This document shows, piece by piece, positions 12,540 through 24,900 of a stretch of 64,000 bases of DNA. Positions within the stretch are counted from its first letter, which is position 1. Each line of letters starts with the position of its first letter. Where the stretch lies: the NCBI GenBank assembly GCA_030549775.1, contig CM060172.1:3760123-3824122 (forward strand). Direction: 5' to 3'. The notes under the pieces are model-generated. The model saw only the letters and a program-made list of their open reading frames with translations. It searched no databases and was not told where the DNA came from. Made by a program: the position numbers and the translations under genes. The stretch comes from Tamarix chinensis (lineage: Eukaryota > Streptophyta > Magnoliopsida > Caryophyllales > Tamaricaceae).

Positions 12540-12880
12540 TTGGAGGTAGTGTTAGGCTAATGTGTTGACTAGTATGCTTATTATCTCTACTTTTCCAACA
12601 TCTATATTGTTTGACTCTAGTGCATCAAATTATTTTATATCATTTGTATTCAGAACTAGAGCTTCCTTATCTCTTTCTAGTACCATTTTCACTTATATTA
12701 TTTTACCTTCAGGGGATATACTTCCATGCTCTAAGTTCTATAAAGGGTGACCTTGATAGTTGGGGGAGAAGAGTTTCCTATACACCTCATGGAGCTTGAA
12801 TTACATGACTTTAATGTAATTTTCTTAATGGGCATGATGAGGAAGTATGAAATAATCATGGAGTGTGTGTAGGAATGTGT
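12540..12880 (+). pseudogene. pro: Retroviral-type aspartic protease remnant, E1
   Basis: The frame at 12562-12750 contains SILFDSSASNYFISFVF, matching the chromovirus protease core .LFDSGASHSFIS. The active-site Asp (codon 12612-12614) is kept, but the DSG/DTG triad reads DSS. A frame change then gives EEFPIHLMELELHDFNVIF, matching the GREF.VDLI.L...DFDVILGMDW segment. In a live element the protease cuts the Gag-Pol polyprotein. The missing Gly, frame changes and stops make it non-functional. The short open frame is a remnant and not a host gene. Confidence 0.8.
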
Positions 12881-13069
12881 CGTTCTACAAGGACCAAAGG
12901 GTGTTAGGGTCTCATATAGGAAGTGTGAACCTAACACCTATGTAAAGTTCACGCCAGCAATCCTGATGAGTAACATTGTTTGCAAGGGATATTCTTTTTT
13001 ATTGTGTAGTGTTTAAGACACCAAGGAAGTTGAGACACCACTAGAGAAAATCATTGTGATCTGCAAGTA

Positions 13070-13960
13070 CTTAAAGGTATTCCTTGAGGAGATCCCAAGA
13101 ATGTCATCTGTTTGGGATGTGGTGTTTTCCATGGAAATATTGCTAAGAACTATATCATTATTTAAAGCTACATACCATATGCACTTGTAGAGATGGAACA
13201 CCTTAAGTCCTAGTGAGAGAAGTTGTTGGGGAAGGGTTACATACAACGAAGAATATCATCATGGGGAGTACTAGTTCTATTTGAGAAGAAAAAGGATGTG
13301 AGCTTGAGATTGTGTATTGATTAAGAGGATAGAATCAAATTACAATAAAGAACCATTATCTATTACCAATTATCGATGACCTATTCAACCAACTCAAGGG
13401 ATCTATGGTATTATATGAAATTGATCTTCGGTCTAGTTACCGTAGGTTGAAGATAGCAGAGAAAGACATCCCCAAAATTGTATTAAGAACAATATTATTG
13501 CCATTCTGAGTTCACAACGATGACTTTTGGACTCACTAATGAACCTATAGCATTTATATCCCTCATAAATTAGATTTTTTTTACTATTCTTAGATCGCTT
13601 CAACGTAGTGTTCATCAATGACATCCTCAACTACTCTAGCAATTGAGAAAAGTGTGAACAACATCTAAGGTAGGCTTTAGTAGTGTAAAGGCCACATCAG
13701 CTGTATGCCAATCTTTTCAAGTGGAAGTTTTGGCTAGATTATGTGGATTTTCTTGGACATGTAATCTCCAATGATGGGGTAACAGTGGATCCTTCAAAGG
13801 TTTGGACTATTTCTAAATGGCTAACACCAACTTATGTCAAGGAGGTGTGTAGATTTATAATTTTAGTTGGTTACTCTTATGGGTTTGTTGTGGATTTCTC
13901 CATAATATCTCGTCTATTGACTAACTTGTTAAAGAAGGCTATGAGGTTCTAATAGGATAA
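13070..13960 (+). pseudogene. pol: Reverse transcriptase remnant, E1
   Basis: Recovered landmarks in order are FLEEIPRMSSVWDVVFSMEI (start of the RT region), [59 protein letters not shown], the palm motif FINDIL (13611-13628) and MDFLGHVISNDGVTVDPSKV (from 13743). These match the Tekay/Del lineage. The catalytic pair expected as FIDD reads FIND, with codon 13617-13619 AAT in place of an Asp codon, so one metal-binding Asp is gone. Stops and frame changes run throughout. The open frame at 13743-13952 is the thumb/connection part only. Confidence 0.88.
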
Positions 13961-13984
13961 GAATTGTGGTGAATCTTTTGAGGA

Positions 13985-14300
13985 ATAGAAGTAGCATTTA
14001 ACTAAATCCCTAATGCTCATTTTACCAAGAGGATATTACGGTATTGAATTATACAGTGACACTTCAAATCATAGACTAGGTTGTGTGCTGATTCAACATG
14101 GAAAAGAGGTGGTGTATGCTTCTGAAAAATTGAAGTAGCATGCACAAAACTACCCAAAACTATTTGTATAAGGTTTAGTGCATGTTCTACACTAACCATA
14201 GGAGCCTCAAGTACATCTTCACATAGAGGGAGTTTAATTTGAGATAGTTCCAATGTTTGGAATTGGTTAAGGATTAAGACCTAGAATTGACGTGTAAGGC
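13985..14300 (+). pseudogene. pol: RNase H remnant, E1
   Basis: After the RT connection the translation reads ELYSDTSNHRLGCVLIQ followed by VVYASEKLKQHAQNYP (one stop in place of the Gln), matching Y.DAS..GLGCVLMQ and AYASR.LK.HE.NYP. The first catalytic Asp is kept (SDTS). Downstream the pattern for DHKSLKY is barely readable. In a live element this domain removes RNA from the RNA-DNA hybrid. The open frame on the opposite strand at 14017-14253 is a shadow. Confidence 0.78.
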
Positions 14301-14399
14301 CAATATGGTGGTAGATGTCACTTTCCTTAGACATAATTGTATTGTTAAATCATCTATATTAAGAGTTCAATAAGATAGAGATCAAGTCTATCACTGCTA

Positions 14400-15640
14400 G
14401 TTGTCTGGAGGAAATAATTATTAGACTCAATATCACACCTTTGATCATTAAGGAAATCTAAGCTAATCAACTTGGTGATGATATGTTCAAAAGGATCAAG
14501 CCTGGTATTAAAGAAGTTAAATCCTTAGGGTTTCATATCCATAAGGAAAAAAACATTAGGTATTATGGTAAGTGGTGTATATGCTGGGGATAAGCCGAGC
14601 ATAAGAGGAAGATCATAGAGTAATGACATTATACTACTTATTCCATCCACACTAGAGAGAACAAACTACATAAGGATTTAAATAAGGTATAATGGCAGCC
14701 TCGTATGAAGTGGGAGGTAGTAGAATTTTGAACTGAGGTTTAGTCTATTAGATGGTCAAGATCAAGAATAAGAGGCCATAAGGGTTGGTGAAGCCACTAG
14801 AAGTTATAGAAGAAAAATGAGACTTCATATCAATAGACTTTGTTGTGGGTCTTTCGATGACTTGTAATGGTTTTGATTCCAACTGGTTTTTTATGGATCA
14901 CTTAACTAAGTTGGTAGTCTTCATGACCATGAAGATGAAATGCAATATGGAGAACCTAACTATCACTTAATGGAAGCTCGTTGTGCAATTGGTTGGGTTC
15001 CCTAGGGACATATTGTTACATGTTGACTCTAGATTCTTTTCAAAATTTAGGCAAAAGTTACAAGCTACTTTTGGAACTCGGTTGAAGATGAGTACTGCTA
15101 TTTACCCAGCTATAGATGGTAAGAGAAAGAGGGTCATTTAGATCTTAGAGGACATGCTTTGAGCATGTGTTTTGGATTTTTGTGGTATTTAGTAAGACCA
15201 CCCATGCTTGATTGAGTTCTCCTATAATAATATGAGTCATGCTAGTAACAAGATTGATCCTTTTGATTCCTTATATGGGATAAAGTGTCATAGTTCCCCA
15301 TGCAAGAATAATATAGCAAGATGATTCTGTTAATATAAAACATGATTGTAGAGATGACAAGATAGATCCAGTTGATTTAAATCATATGAGGGTAGCTCAG
15401 GATTGAGAGAAGAGCTATACAGAGTTAAGAAGATGAATCAAGGGTTAAAATGTGGGTGGTCGAAATTTTTGTAGGGTCTTTCCCACTAAGGGAGTCATAA
15501 GGTTCAGTCGGAAGGGTAAGCTTAGTCTAAGGTATATTAGATCCTACAAGGTTGTGGATCGTGTTAGTAAGGTTGCTTATTATTTAGCTCTATAGGCTGA
15601 ATTATCACATACGCACAATATCTTCCATATATCCCAATTA
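14400..15640 (+). pseudogene. pol: Integrase remnant, E1
   Basis: The core reads FISIDFVVGLSMTCNGFD, then FMDHLTKLVVFM, VVQLVGFPRDILLHVDSRFF, GTRLKMSTAIYPAIDGK and ILEDML, typical of chromovirus integrase. The first catalytic Asp (14836-14838) and second Asp (15025-15027) remain. The Glu of the family pattern GQSERTIQ.LEDML has become Lys (codon 15127-15129), so the DDE triad is broken. The N-terminal HHCC zinc region is mostly lost. Downstream, [12 protein letters not shown] matches IEFAYNNS...SI. Several stops are present. Confidence 0.85.
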
Positions 15641-15759
15641 AGGAATCAAGTAGTGGATCCTTTACATGTCATCTGATCATTGTCATTAGAGCTAGATGCA
15701 TCTCTAACTTATGAATAGCAACCAATATGTTTCCTAGACACGAAGACCCATGCAACACA

Positions 15760-15870
15760 CATAAAACATGTTATTCTTGTGAAGGTACTTTGTTCATGGC
15801 ATGACACCGAGGATGCCACATGGGAGACTAAGGAGAATATTCGAGCAAAATATACTGACATGTTATCTTA
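15760..15870 (+). pseudogene. pol: Integrase C-terminal chromodomain remnant, E1
   Basis: The translation HVILVKVLCSWHDTEDATWE, continuing TKENIRAKYTDMLS, matches the Tekay/Del chromodomain pattern VKVLWRNH..EEATWE.E..MR..YP.LF. The Trp of ATWE (15821-15823) is intact here, while it is a stop in the two other pol remnants. Such chromodomains direct integration to heterochromatin, which fits the dense nesting seen here. A stop codon ends the reading frame at about 15870. Confidence 0.82.
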
Positions 15871-16002
15871 GTATGATACATATATTTAGCCGCATTTTTT
15901 TAAGGAGATAGTACCATTTTTTCTTGTCAAATGTACCATGTCAATTGTGATATGTATATATACTATTCTTAGACCTTAGTAGATTTAGGGAACACATCCT
16001 CT

Positions 16003-16016
16003 CTAAGGGGGTAGTG
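16003..16016 (+). promoter_or_regulatory. Polypurine tract at the 3' end of E1
   Basis: CTAAGGGGGTAGTG lies just before TATAATACCCC. In Ty3/gypsy elements plus-strand DNA synthesis is primed from a purine run directly upstream of the 3' LTR. The same junction recurs at 49163-49181. Confidence 0.6.
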
Positions 16017-16017
16017 C

Positions 16018-19000
16018 TATAATACCCCATCTTTTTTTAAAGTTTGTTGAATGAGAAATTATGGTATTTATTAAGATTTGATATTTTTTACTTTAATTTG
16101 TAACTATAAAAGAGTTTGAGGCAAAGTTGCATTTGAATAAGTTTTAATAATAGAATAGAATGAGTTTTTGGGTAAACTAATCAACTAGTTTCATTAATTG
16201 ACTAGATGGTTTGCCATTTCAGCTAAAATGTTTTCTTGACTGAACTGATCGACTAGTTTGGTGAACCGGTCAATTGGTTGGTAGAACGCTCAATTGGTAG
16301 GATAAACCAATTAATTTGTGTACCGACTTGAGCACATTTTCAAACCTCAATTTTTTGGGGAAACCATCTTATACCAAAATGGAGCCTTAGTAATTTCATT
16401 CCAAGTTGTTCTTTAAATAATTTTAACATATCTAATAATCTACTTATCCCAAGCTTTTGCCTAAAACTAATTCAAGGGTTCAATTTATACAATTAAGGGA
16501 GATTATCTTATCATTGATAAAAAATCGACACTTTCAATCAAATTTAAATAGTAAAAATGAGGGTTTTTTTTATCTGGGCCTAACTACACTTATTCTTGCA
16601 CCAATTAATTGGCTAAAAATATCCCTAATCACTCCTTCCATATAATTTTTTGTCATCCATCAAAATATTCAAGCCCTCTAACCTTATGTTCTTTTCTCCT
16701 CAATTTGAGCTTACTTTCACTTCCTTTCCACTCTTTTGATCCTTTCTCTAGTTCATTCTTGTTTGTCTTTAAGCAAGGGACGATTACATTTAGGATAAAT
16801 TTATATTAAACTTTCAGCACAAATTCTTTCTATTTTTCTCTTAATTTAGGTAATTTTGTTTTCTTCTAATTTGAATAATGATTTATGAAATTATTTATTG
16901 AATTTATAAAGGTTTAACTTCTATTTTTTCTAAGGTTTGGGAATCGAAATTTTCTAGGTTGTGTTTTCCTATTTGTGGAAAAGTTTTTCTAGTACCAAGT
17001 AAGTTATTATTACTTCAAAAATATGACCTAATTAATCATGTGATGTGGTGTATTCTTTAAAGTCCTAATTTTATAAGTTAGCACAAGTATTTGATTTCAA
17101 CCTAATGTAATTTGATTAACATATGAATTCTAAACAAAGCATGATATTAGGGATATTAGGTCAATTTGATTAATTATGAATCACGTATTAGTTTTTGAGC
17201 TAAAAAAAAGATGGTATGATTGTTTTTTGGATGTGGTAGGAACTTTTAGGACAATTTGTAAGAAGTATGTCTATTTTTTGTTGTCTAAGGGCTAATCGAT
17301 TTGATATATAGGTAAAACCAATCAATTGGTCCTTAGAATAATAGATTAGTCAGCCCAACCCATCAATCGGTATGTCTATTGCAACCTTGGTTTTCTCTCT
17401 ACTAAAACCCATCAACTAGTTTTGTAGAAAAAATTGATTAGTCCTACAATAGTAGACTAGTTTGGCAAATGTATGGACCAATTTAAGGGAACCCTAGGTT
17501 TGGCCAAGTTAAACAATTCCATCGGTTGGACCAAACTAGTTGATTTGTTGGTAAAATCAATCAACTAGTTCAACCAGATTATTTCATTTTAATCTTTTCA
17601 CTTGGATATCCCTTGATACCATGCCTAATGATGCTATATGAGTATTTAACAAGTGAAATACCTCTATTAACATGAATGATAATATCATAAATGAATCATA
17701 ATTTTTGGCGTACTCAATGGGTGTCATAAAGACCTTTCTAGGTAAACCGAAATGAGTATTTAATGGATTAAAAGGGGTAATCCAATCTAGACTTTGACCT
17801 AAAATGGATTAACCTATTAGATTTGGTTAATATTAAGTATTAATCAAAATCTCAGAAATGGTTGGGAAATATTAATGGCTAAGATGGAATAAGCATGTGA
17901 ATGCTCTACTTACATGTTGTATGGCCCTTGTGTAATCATGTAACCTCAAGAATACCATAATAACCATTTAAATTAAAAGATAATCGAGCTATCTATGGGT
18001 CTTATAAATCTTGATCCTCGATTAGCTACAAAGGGTTTGTTTACATTTGGGTGTTTATTAATGCCTTCAGTTTTTTACTTCGAGTGGGATCCTTATAAAT
18101 CTTGGTGTCTTATGTACTATAAAAACTAATGATGTACTAGGGGGTCTTAATACTAAAGAGTCTGATCACCTAGGTAGTTTTGGATTTTTCCTAGAATTAT
18201 ATCCAATTGTGGTTTTAGATTTATCCTGGACATTATGTACTCTTGTTTGGATAAAATTCCTTGGGGTACTACATCATCAATTTCTCAATAAAAACTAGGA
18301 CTTAAATGAGAAATTGGATAAGAATTTACAATAATAAAGTGACTAAAGAGAAAGGTAAAAGAAAAAGTAAAATTAATAGTAAATATGATAATGGCCTATA
18401 TATGTATAAATGACCTAATAAATTAGGTATGTGGAAATAGTATATGGTGAAATTATGTGTCTAGATGAATAACGCCTTACTATTGGCTAGATATTCTACT
18501 TTGGAATTTTTATATTATCATCTATGATGTAGTGCTATGTTATCAAGCATGATGAGTCAAATATGGTATGAGCTTCCTATGCCAAATGTAACCATGATAT
18601 GGCTTGTATCCTAATTATTTAAAATATCACTTTATTATTATGTTGGAATCTTGTGTGATGATGGCTCCGTTGTGGAGGTACTTTGTTTACTCAATAAGAA
18701 GAATATTGATATTCTGACGAGCAAAGGGTTATGTGCTGGTTTTTGGAAATGATCAATAGTTGGCTAACCTTGATTTAGGCATGGAATATTAGAGTGTGGA
18801 CATAAAAAGAATTTTTAGTGGCCTGTGATGGACTAGAGCTAAGGACCATACACTAATGTTGTTTCTAAAATTTGATGATCATATACTTTAACTTAATTCT
18901 CCTCGTGTATTTCAATATTGCGGACCAACAAGGTCATGTATTTATATAATAAGATTTTTTCAATATTTGCATAATATGTTTTTAGTGCACTCTAAAATGG

Positions 19001-19166
19001 TTTTTTTTTGTTCTCATCCTTATATATAACATGGGATAGGCAGCAAGCACCTATCATATGTTAGGTTCAGCAACAATGACTCATTATTCTTAAGTGTTTA
19101 TTAGTTTTCTAATTCCACAATGTTTTCAAACAAAATGGTTTAGTATTAGAAAATAGAGGTGGTACA
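16018..19166 (+). mobile_element. LTR after E1 pol (family C copy 1)
   Basis: It starts TATAATACCCC (TG decayed to TA) right after the polypurine tract and ends GAGGTGGTACA. The 3149-bp sequence aligns end to end with solo LTR C2 (43495-47062): the start, the TTGAGGCAAAGTTG segment, two clusters of AACTAGTT/CAATTGGT motifs (16160-16330 and 17280-17600), a shared AATCATGTAACCTCAAGAATA and the final 170 bp. It is therefore the 3' LTR of E1 or an insertion at that point. The bases after the end (CAACT) do not match the bases before the start, so no target duplication is visible. A family C 5' LTR for E1 was not found. Confidence 0.72.
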
Positions 19167-21560
19167 CAACTAATGGAATGGTATCAAAAATATATAAACC
19201 CTATAAAAAATTATTTTGGCCACTATCCTCGTCTAGTATAATGAACTAGTATAATAGCTAGGAAAAATGCTCCTATCCTCTATTCTTATCTAGTTGAATG
19301 AACAAGTACAACCAATCAGGACCCATGGGTCTTTCACCTCAAAAATTAATGTCTTATTAGAAAATTGATTATTTATCTTAATATCATCTTAGAGAAAAAT
19401 ATATTTGTGAGGAACACCATTTATTCAAGAACATAGAACACTTCTACATGGTGATCGGTACATCTCCTAAAGATAAAACTATATTTCCCCTAAGAAACTC
19501 TTAGTTCACAAGATTGGCATAAATTCTTCCACAATACTCATTTTAACAATAAATTCAGTAAAAATCCCTAAAATATTATTATTACCAAGATATCCTAAAG
19601 CCAATGTCTAACTCTATTGTCTTACACATACGATAATAGCTTGCCTCTAGGGTAACTATTCACAAATCTTTTCAAAACCCTAATTTCAAAACTTTAGCAT
19701 AAATTTCCCAATAATATTCATTTATATACCAAATCTCATGTAAATTAATAAAATATCGTTATTAGAATCATACCTAAAAATTGATGTTTAACTCCTATAT
19801 TTTACATATGCGATAATGATCGTACCTCTTATGTTATTATTCCCAAATTAAGTTATTTTCTCATTTGATTGGACTTAGGCTATTAATAACTACTGTAAAT
19901 ATCTTTGATAATATATTTTTAATATTTTGAACCAATTCAACACATTAAAATACAAAGGATTCTATATTTAACCCATAATAACCAAACTATCCTTTAGATA
20001 GCCAAATTTTCCTTTATAGAGCTAAATTACCCATATATATATATATATATATTTTTTAAAACCCTATGAGTCCCAATATGAAGTAATTAAAAAATCCAAT
20101 ACATATCATCATGATACTAATTTCAACATTCATTAACAACTTCCCATAACTATCCATACCACATTAAAATACCCCAGGTCATATAACACATAGAGGGTTA
20201 TAGAATGAGATTTACTACAACATCAAATAAGCTCATGCTCTTCACATATTCTCACTTATTTATATTCTATACCATGCCAATTCATTCAAAAACATTATCA
20301 TAATGACATCATTCATATGATAATACCAAAAATGAGATATCATATAATTCTACACATTGCTCACAAAACCCTAGCAACGATGTGTATCATTATGAAAAGT
20401 GTCTTTGATTTCTAAGCATTTATAACCTATTACTCATCCTATAATCAAAAAAATTAATAAAATCACCTAATAATAAATGATTAGAACTTAAGAAAAAAAC
20501 CGAGGAAAATATGAAGAAAATTGGTGGAAAAGTAAGCAAAATCAAAGCAAACAAACTTATAGCAAATATTGCACAAGTAAAACTTGTTGGATGAGGAAAC
20601 AGCACATCCATGGGTAAATTTTATAAGGCTTGAATGAAGCTATGAGGTTTAAACTAGAGGCTCTCACATTGGTAGATGAGAGTGGCATGAAGAAGTCACA
20701 TGGGTGTGATGTATGCAACATTAGGTTAGGGTAATTTCTTGGATGGTGCAGTATGATGTTTTGTATTTGGAGGGATATTAAGTGAGTATTTCATGCAGAT
20801 AGGAGTGTTAAGCATAATATTTTTCACACATCAAGGCTTGAAAAATGTGAGTGCCTCAAGCTATAGCTAGTGCATAGCATGAGGTTACTTAGGGCTCTAC
20901 TAAAGAAAATGGTAGAATAATGATGAATGAAGCATAAAAGGGCTGAGGGAAGGAAAAATGAGTCTATAGGAGAGTTGTGGGGGTTTTAAAATGAATTAAG
21001 AAGGGAGAGGGGTATATATAGGATATGAGGGGCAAGGAATATGAAATTATAAGGAAAGGTTAAGGTGTAGGGGTTTGGGAAATCTAGCATATTCACATAA
21101 GCTGAGGAGGAGAGAGAAAATGAGTGCCTTTTATAGTTTTAGATAAGTTAAGGAAGAGTAGATAGGTGTTTGCAGATAAGAAATTAAGGGAAAAAGGCCA
21201 TGTGAGATAGGCATGCATGTCCTGGAGATAAAGAAGGAGAAGGGAGGATCAAGATAGAGAGAAAGATAAGGAAAAAAGACAATAGGGAAACAAAGGAGAA
21301 AAAGAAAAAGAAAAGGGGGAAAGAAAAAAGAATGTGGGGTTGAGACTAAAATTAGGTATAAATTTAAATTAGTGAATTAGGGTAGAACTAATTTATTACT
21401 CATTCGGGGTTAGAGTTAGGTTAAAATATTCATGAACTGACATTAGAATTAGGATTTAATTTAGATTTAGTTTTAAAAAATTAAGCTAAGATAAAAAAAA
21501 ATATCAATTTCCTATGTTAGTATTAGGTAATAATATAAGTATTTGGGATTAAGACAAGGT
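19167..21560 (+). mobile_element. Degenerate long-LTR-like region downstream of E1
   Basis: The architecture resembles 9161-11470 and family A. It begins inside a degenerate array with CCACTATCCTCGTCTAGT-like units (19230-19330), then has a CACAAAACCCTAGC segment near 20365, a TATA-like GTATATATAGG at 21012, G-rich DNA, and a purine tract at 21240-21340 followed by TTAGGGTAGAACTAATTTAT-like DNA. The first part of an A-type LTR is missing where it abuts LTR C1. It may be the other LTR-type flank of E1. The only open frame (minus, 20420-20611) has no support. Confidence 0.4.
20033..20052. repeat. (AT)n microsatellite
   Basis: About ten AT dinucleotides in a row. Confidence 0.9.
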
Positions 21561-22738
21561 TGAAATATGTGCTATTATACACACACACTCTTATCTCCCT
21601 CCATTTTTTTATGATGCAGAATGCTATCCTTATTGAACAACACCCCTTAACCAACTACTAATATTGCACTCCTCCTCTCCATCTTTTATTCATTTTTCCT
21701 AGCTCTAACCCTACCATCTTCTTCCCCCTCCTTCATCTTTCTCCAATTGCTAAACCTCTAGTTTTGTTCAAACTAATGCCCAATCACAAACTCCCTTTTC
21801 GAGCACCATTGTTCACCGTCACCAACCATCTCTACTTACCACACTTTCCAGATGTTCAACATCATCATCATCGTCACCTTCTTCTCTCGCTCATGCCTAA
21901 GTACCACTACTAATCTCCTCCTCATCCATTTTTCCCAACCTTATATAATTGTTCACATGGTTGTGCATCATTCTTAGAAAAAATATGCACTCTTCTTCAT
22001 ACAACTATGCACCATAGCCCCAAGGTTTTAGTTTCTTTATCCTATTCATGCTACCTCATCACCATTCCATCCTTTAACCCCCCATCTCCAATTGACACTT
22101 GCTTTAATTTTATCTACCTTCCACGATAACCCACTATTATAAGCACCATCATGATTCCAACTCATCGCCATTTTCTTCTAGTTGATTCCCTACTTTCCTC
22201 GTTCTTTACCTTTTCATCCCCTCCACCATTATTAGTTTTTACAGTCATTAATAACCAATTCCAATCCACCACAACCATCACAGAACCAACCCCTCCACGT
22301 AACTTCTAATCTCCCTATGTTGCAAATTTATATTGCTCTTCCTAGCAAACACTTCCCTCCACCACAACTCATGCCCCTGCTATGTTAAGCATCCATGCTC
22401 ATCCATCACCACCACTACTAGCTCCACCACATCCCTATACTACCCAAGCTAAGCTTCTCCACTTATTTGACTTCCATATATCTAAACCAACACCACCAAA
22501 CTCCTTCGTTTCATTTTTATACAACCTATCTTCCCTTCACCGCCCCTATTAACCCTACCCCTTCCTTCCTCTTCTTTGTTTTGCATCAAATCCTAGAGCA
22601 TGTGTGACTCACATTACTTTCCATGCTACATGTGTGACTCATGTTCCCTATCTAGTGTGATTTTGGCTTTTCTCACTTAAAAAATTTGATTTCATTTTAA
22701 TAAAATATGTTGATTCGTGGAGCTTGATAACTTTATGT

Positions 22739-22842
22739 AGGTTGCTTAAATTTTTTTATTTTGTTGGAAATCATGTAACACATATACTTTAGGTTGCTTC
22801 GATTTTGTTATTTTTTTGGAAATCATGTAACACATATACTTT
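22739..22842 (+). repeat. 52-bp tandem duplication
   Basis: Two adjacent copies (22739-22790 and 22791-22842) both begin AGGTTGCTT and end GGAAATCATGTAACACATAT plus ACTTT. They differ at only a few bases, in the T-rich middle. It is a recent local duplication. Confidence 0.85.
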
Positions 22843-23036
22843 ACTAAATTGTTAAATATATTATAATATAATGTAAATGTTAAGATGAATGAATTTATAT
22901 TATCCATGTTTGTATTATTGTGATCATTTTCCTAATAATGTTAGCATAAAATTTAGTATAATGGAGCATGTTGATTTGTTTTAAAATATGTGTGTACAAA
23001 AGTATATTAAAATAGATTCAATGTTAGAAATAAATT

Positions 23037-23346
23037 ACCCTTACATGCACATATACTCCATCCAAAATCACTTACTTCCATACTCAGTAATAAATAATAG
23101 ATATTAAGCATGTTCATTAGAATAAATATCATAATAAATTATGTATGATATGTACATATAATATGATAGATTGAGCCCGCATAGGCATATTCTTAGTATG
23201 ATTTTCTTCACTAGCTACCCTATTTGTAATTGGATATGTCTAAAAGTATTATGATATCTATTATAATGACCATGCTTAATATGTATTATTTATTACTGAG
23301 TATAGAAGTAAGTGATTTTGGATGGAGTAAATGTGCATGTAAGGGT
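23037..23346. mobile_element. 310-bp foldback (MITE-like) element
   Basis: The left arm (23037-23135) and right arm (23248-23346) are 99-bp inverted copies with about eight mismatches. Both outer ends read ACCCTTACATGCACAT toward the centre. The 112-bp middle is unrelated AT-rich DNA. Long near-perfect inverted arms in otherwise heavily decayed DNA imply a recent insertion or a hairpin-forming element. I see no clear target duplication outside the arms, so the superfamily is unknown. It has no coding capacity. Confidence 0.75.
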
Positions 23347-23974
23347 CTTACGTGATAAATTATGTATAAGGGAAAATGATCATTTGTTATTTCTATTAAA
23401 TTATTTTATGCTAAAATAATATAGTTATTATATTTTAGTCTTTATATGAAAAGTTATTAAAATAAAATAAATTAGCATTTAAAATGTACAATAATGTGGT
23501 AATTAGGGTTTCATGGGTTTTTTCCTCGTTTATGAGTTAAACATGGAATATTAAATATTGTATTGGTTTAAGATATTTTAATTATGTCACATGGAATAAA
23601 TTGAAATAACTATTATAAACATAATTCATGGAAAATGAGAAACTATCTCAATTTAGGAATAGTGACCCTCGAGGTAAATTTTTATCGTATGTGTAAGTTT
23701 TTGGATTTATACCATAATTTGTAGATATGTTATCCAAAATATTAACTTAAAGATTAGTTTATAAATGATTGTTATGGAAGGGGTTATGCTTAATTTTAAA
23801 AATAGGGTTTCTAAGGGAATAATGGTTATGGAATAAGTTATACTTACCTAGGGATTTTAGGGTTTCTTAGGGTAAATATGATCATTTTCCTTTAGAGATG
23901 TTCAGATCTCCATATAGTTATACTTTATGTATATTAAATAATTATTTTAAGTTTTGATTATGATACTTGTATGC

Positions 23975-24001
23975 ATGTGTGTGTGTGTGTGCGTGTGTGT
24001 G
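23975..24001. repeat. (TG)n microsatellite
   Basis: A TG array with one C interruption. Confidence 0.9.
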
Positions 24002-24900
24002 CCCCGATCTCTGCATGATGATCCTAATATACACAATAATTTACTAAGATATTAATTACTTAAATTGAATGATTTAGGTGAGACAAAACTAAGATGTTGA
24101 TTCATATCCAATAGATTAATGCTAGTCTCCAGGAGTGTTCTACCATAGGAGATGCTTTAAATTATTCCACCAATTTTAAAATAATGGCCAAGAGAGTGTG
24201 CTCCTAGGAGTTATTGAGTCTATTCCACTAGCTTAATAATGGTGGCTAGGTGTATTCTACCCTTTAAGGTGTGTTAGTTTATTTTACATGATTAAGAATA
24301 AAGGGGTTATAAGGTCAACCAAAATATGCAAATGGATTATAGTTACACTTAATAATGGAACTCTATCTCAGATATTCCATTACATCATAATAAGTTTAAT
24401 CCATGCATGTGACTATTCTTCCAAATAACCTTATGTATTTGTATACCCTAACCATGTGTTGGTAGTTACCTCTATTCACTACCCTTGATTTTATATATTA
24501 CAAACCATATTTTTATAATATATAATAAGACACAGACCTTCTATGTAATGATAATATGAGTCAGAACAGAGGTGTTGTATCCATTCCATCAAGCAATAAT
24601 AGTGGACATGAGTATTTTACCCTAGGCGATACATCATATAATTTCACAAGTAGTAGAATAATAGCTAAGAGTGTGTTCTATCAAGAGATGTTGAGTCTAT
24701 TCTACTTGCTTGGTCATTGTGGCGAGACATATTTTACACTAGGATCTACTTTTATTTGTCCACTAGATTAAAAATAGTGGTGTCCCTAAAATTAACATGA
24801 ATAAATTATTGAAATGATTGTAATCACTTATTTATTTATTTCCAATGAAAAATATTCATAGTGATGTTTAGTTACTAGATATATTGTGAATGTTATAGTT

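Larger units (their letters stand above)
21561..24900. other. C-rich then AT-rich old LTR-like DNA
   Basis: 21590-22640 is C-rich on the plus strand with many ACCACC and CCTCC runs. 22680-24100 is AT-rich. 24120-24770 has repeated blocks such as GAGTCTATTCCACTAGCTTA with AATAATGG. The block pattern looks like the reverse complement of the TCTGGTGGAATGGAC repeats at 9220-9560, so this may be a minus-strand copy of the same kind of LTR. This is inference from short blocks. No protein domain was seen. Confidence 0.3.

Noticed and set aside
19183..19194. tRNA-Met-type primer binding site (ATGGTATCAAAA) after LTR C1
   Set aside because: It matches TGGTATCAGAGC only in part, lies 16 bp past the LTR end, and no gag follows.
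5988..21560. One element with 5.5-kb LTRs at 5991-11470 and 16018-21560
   Set aside because: The lengths are similar, but 5991-9160 does not resemble 16018-19166, and C2 shows that the C LTR ends at the point equal to 19166.
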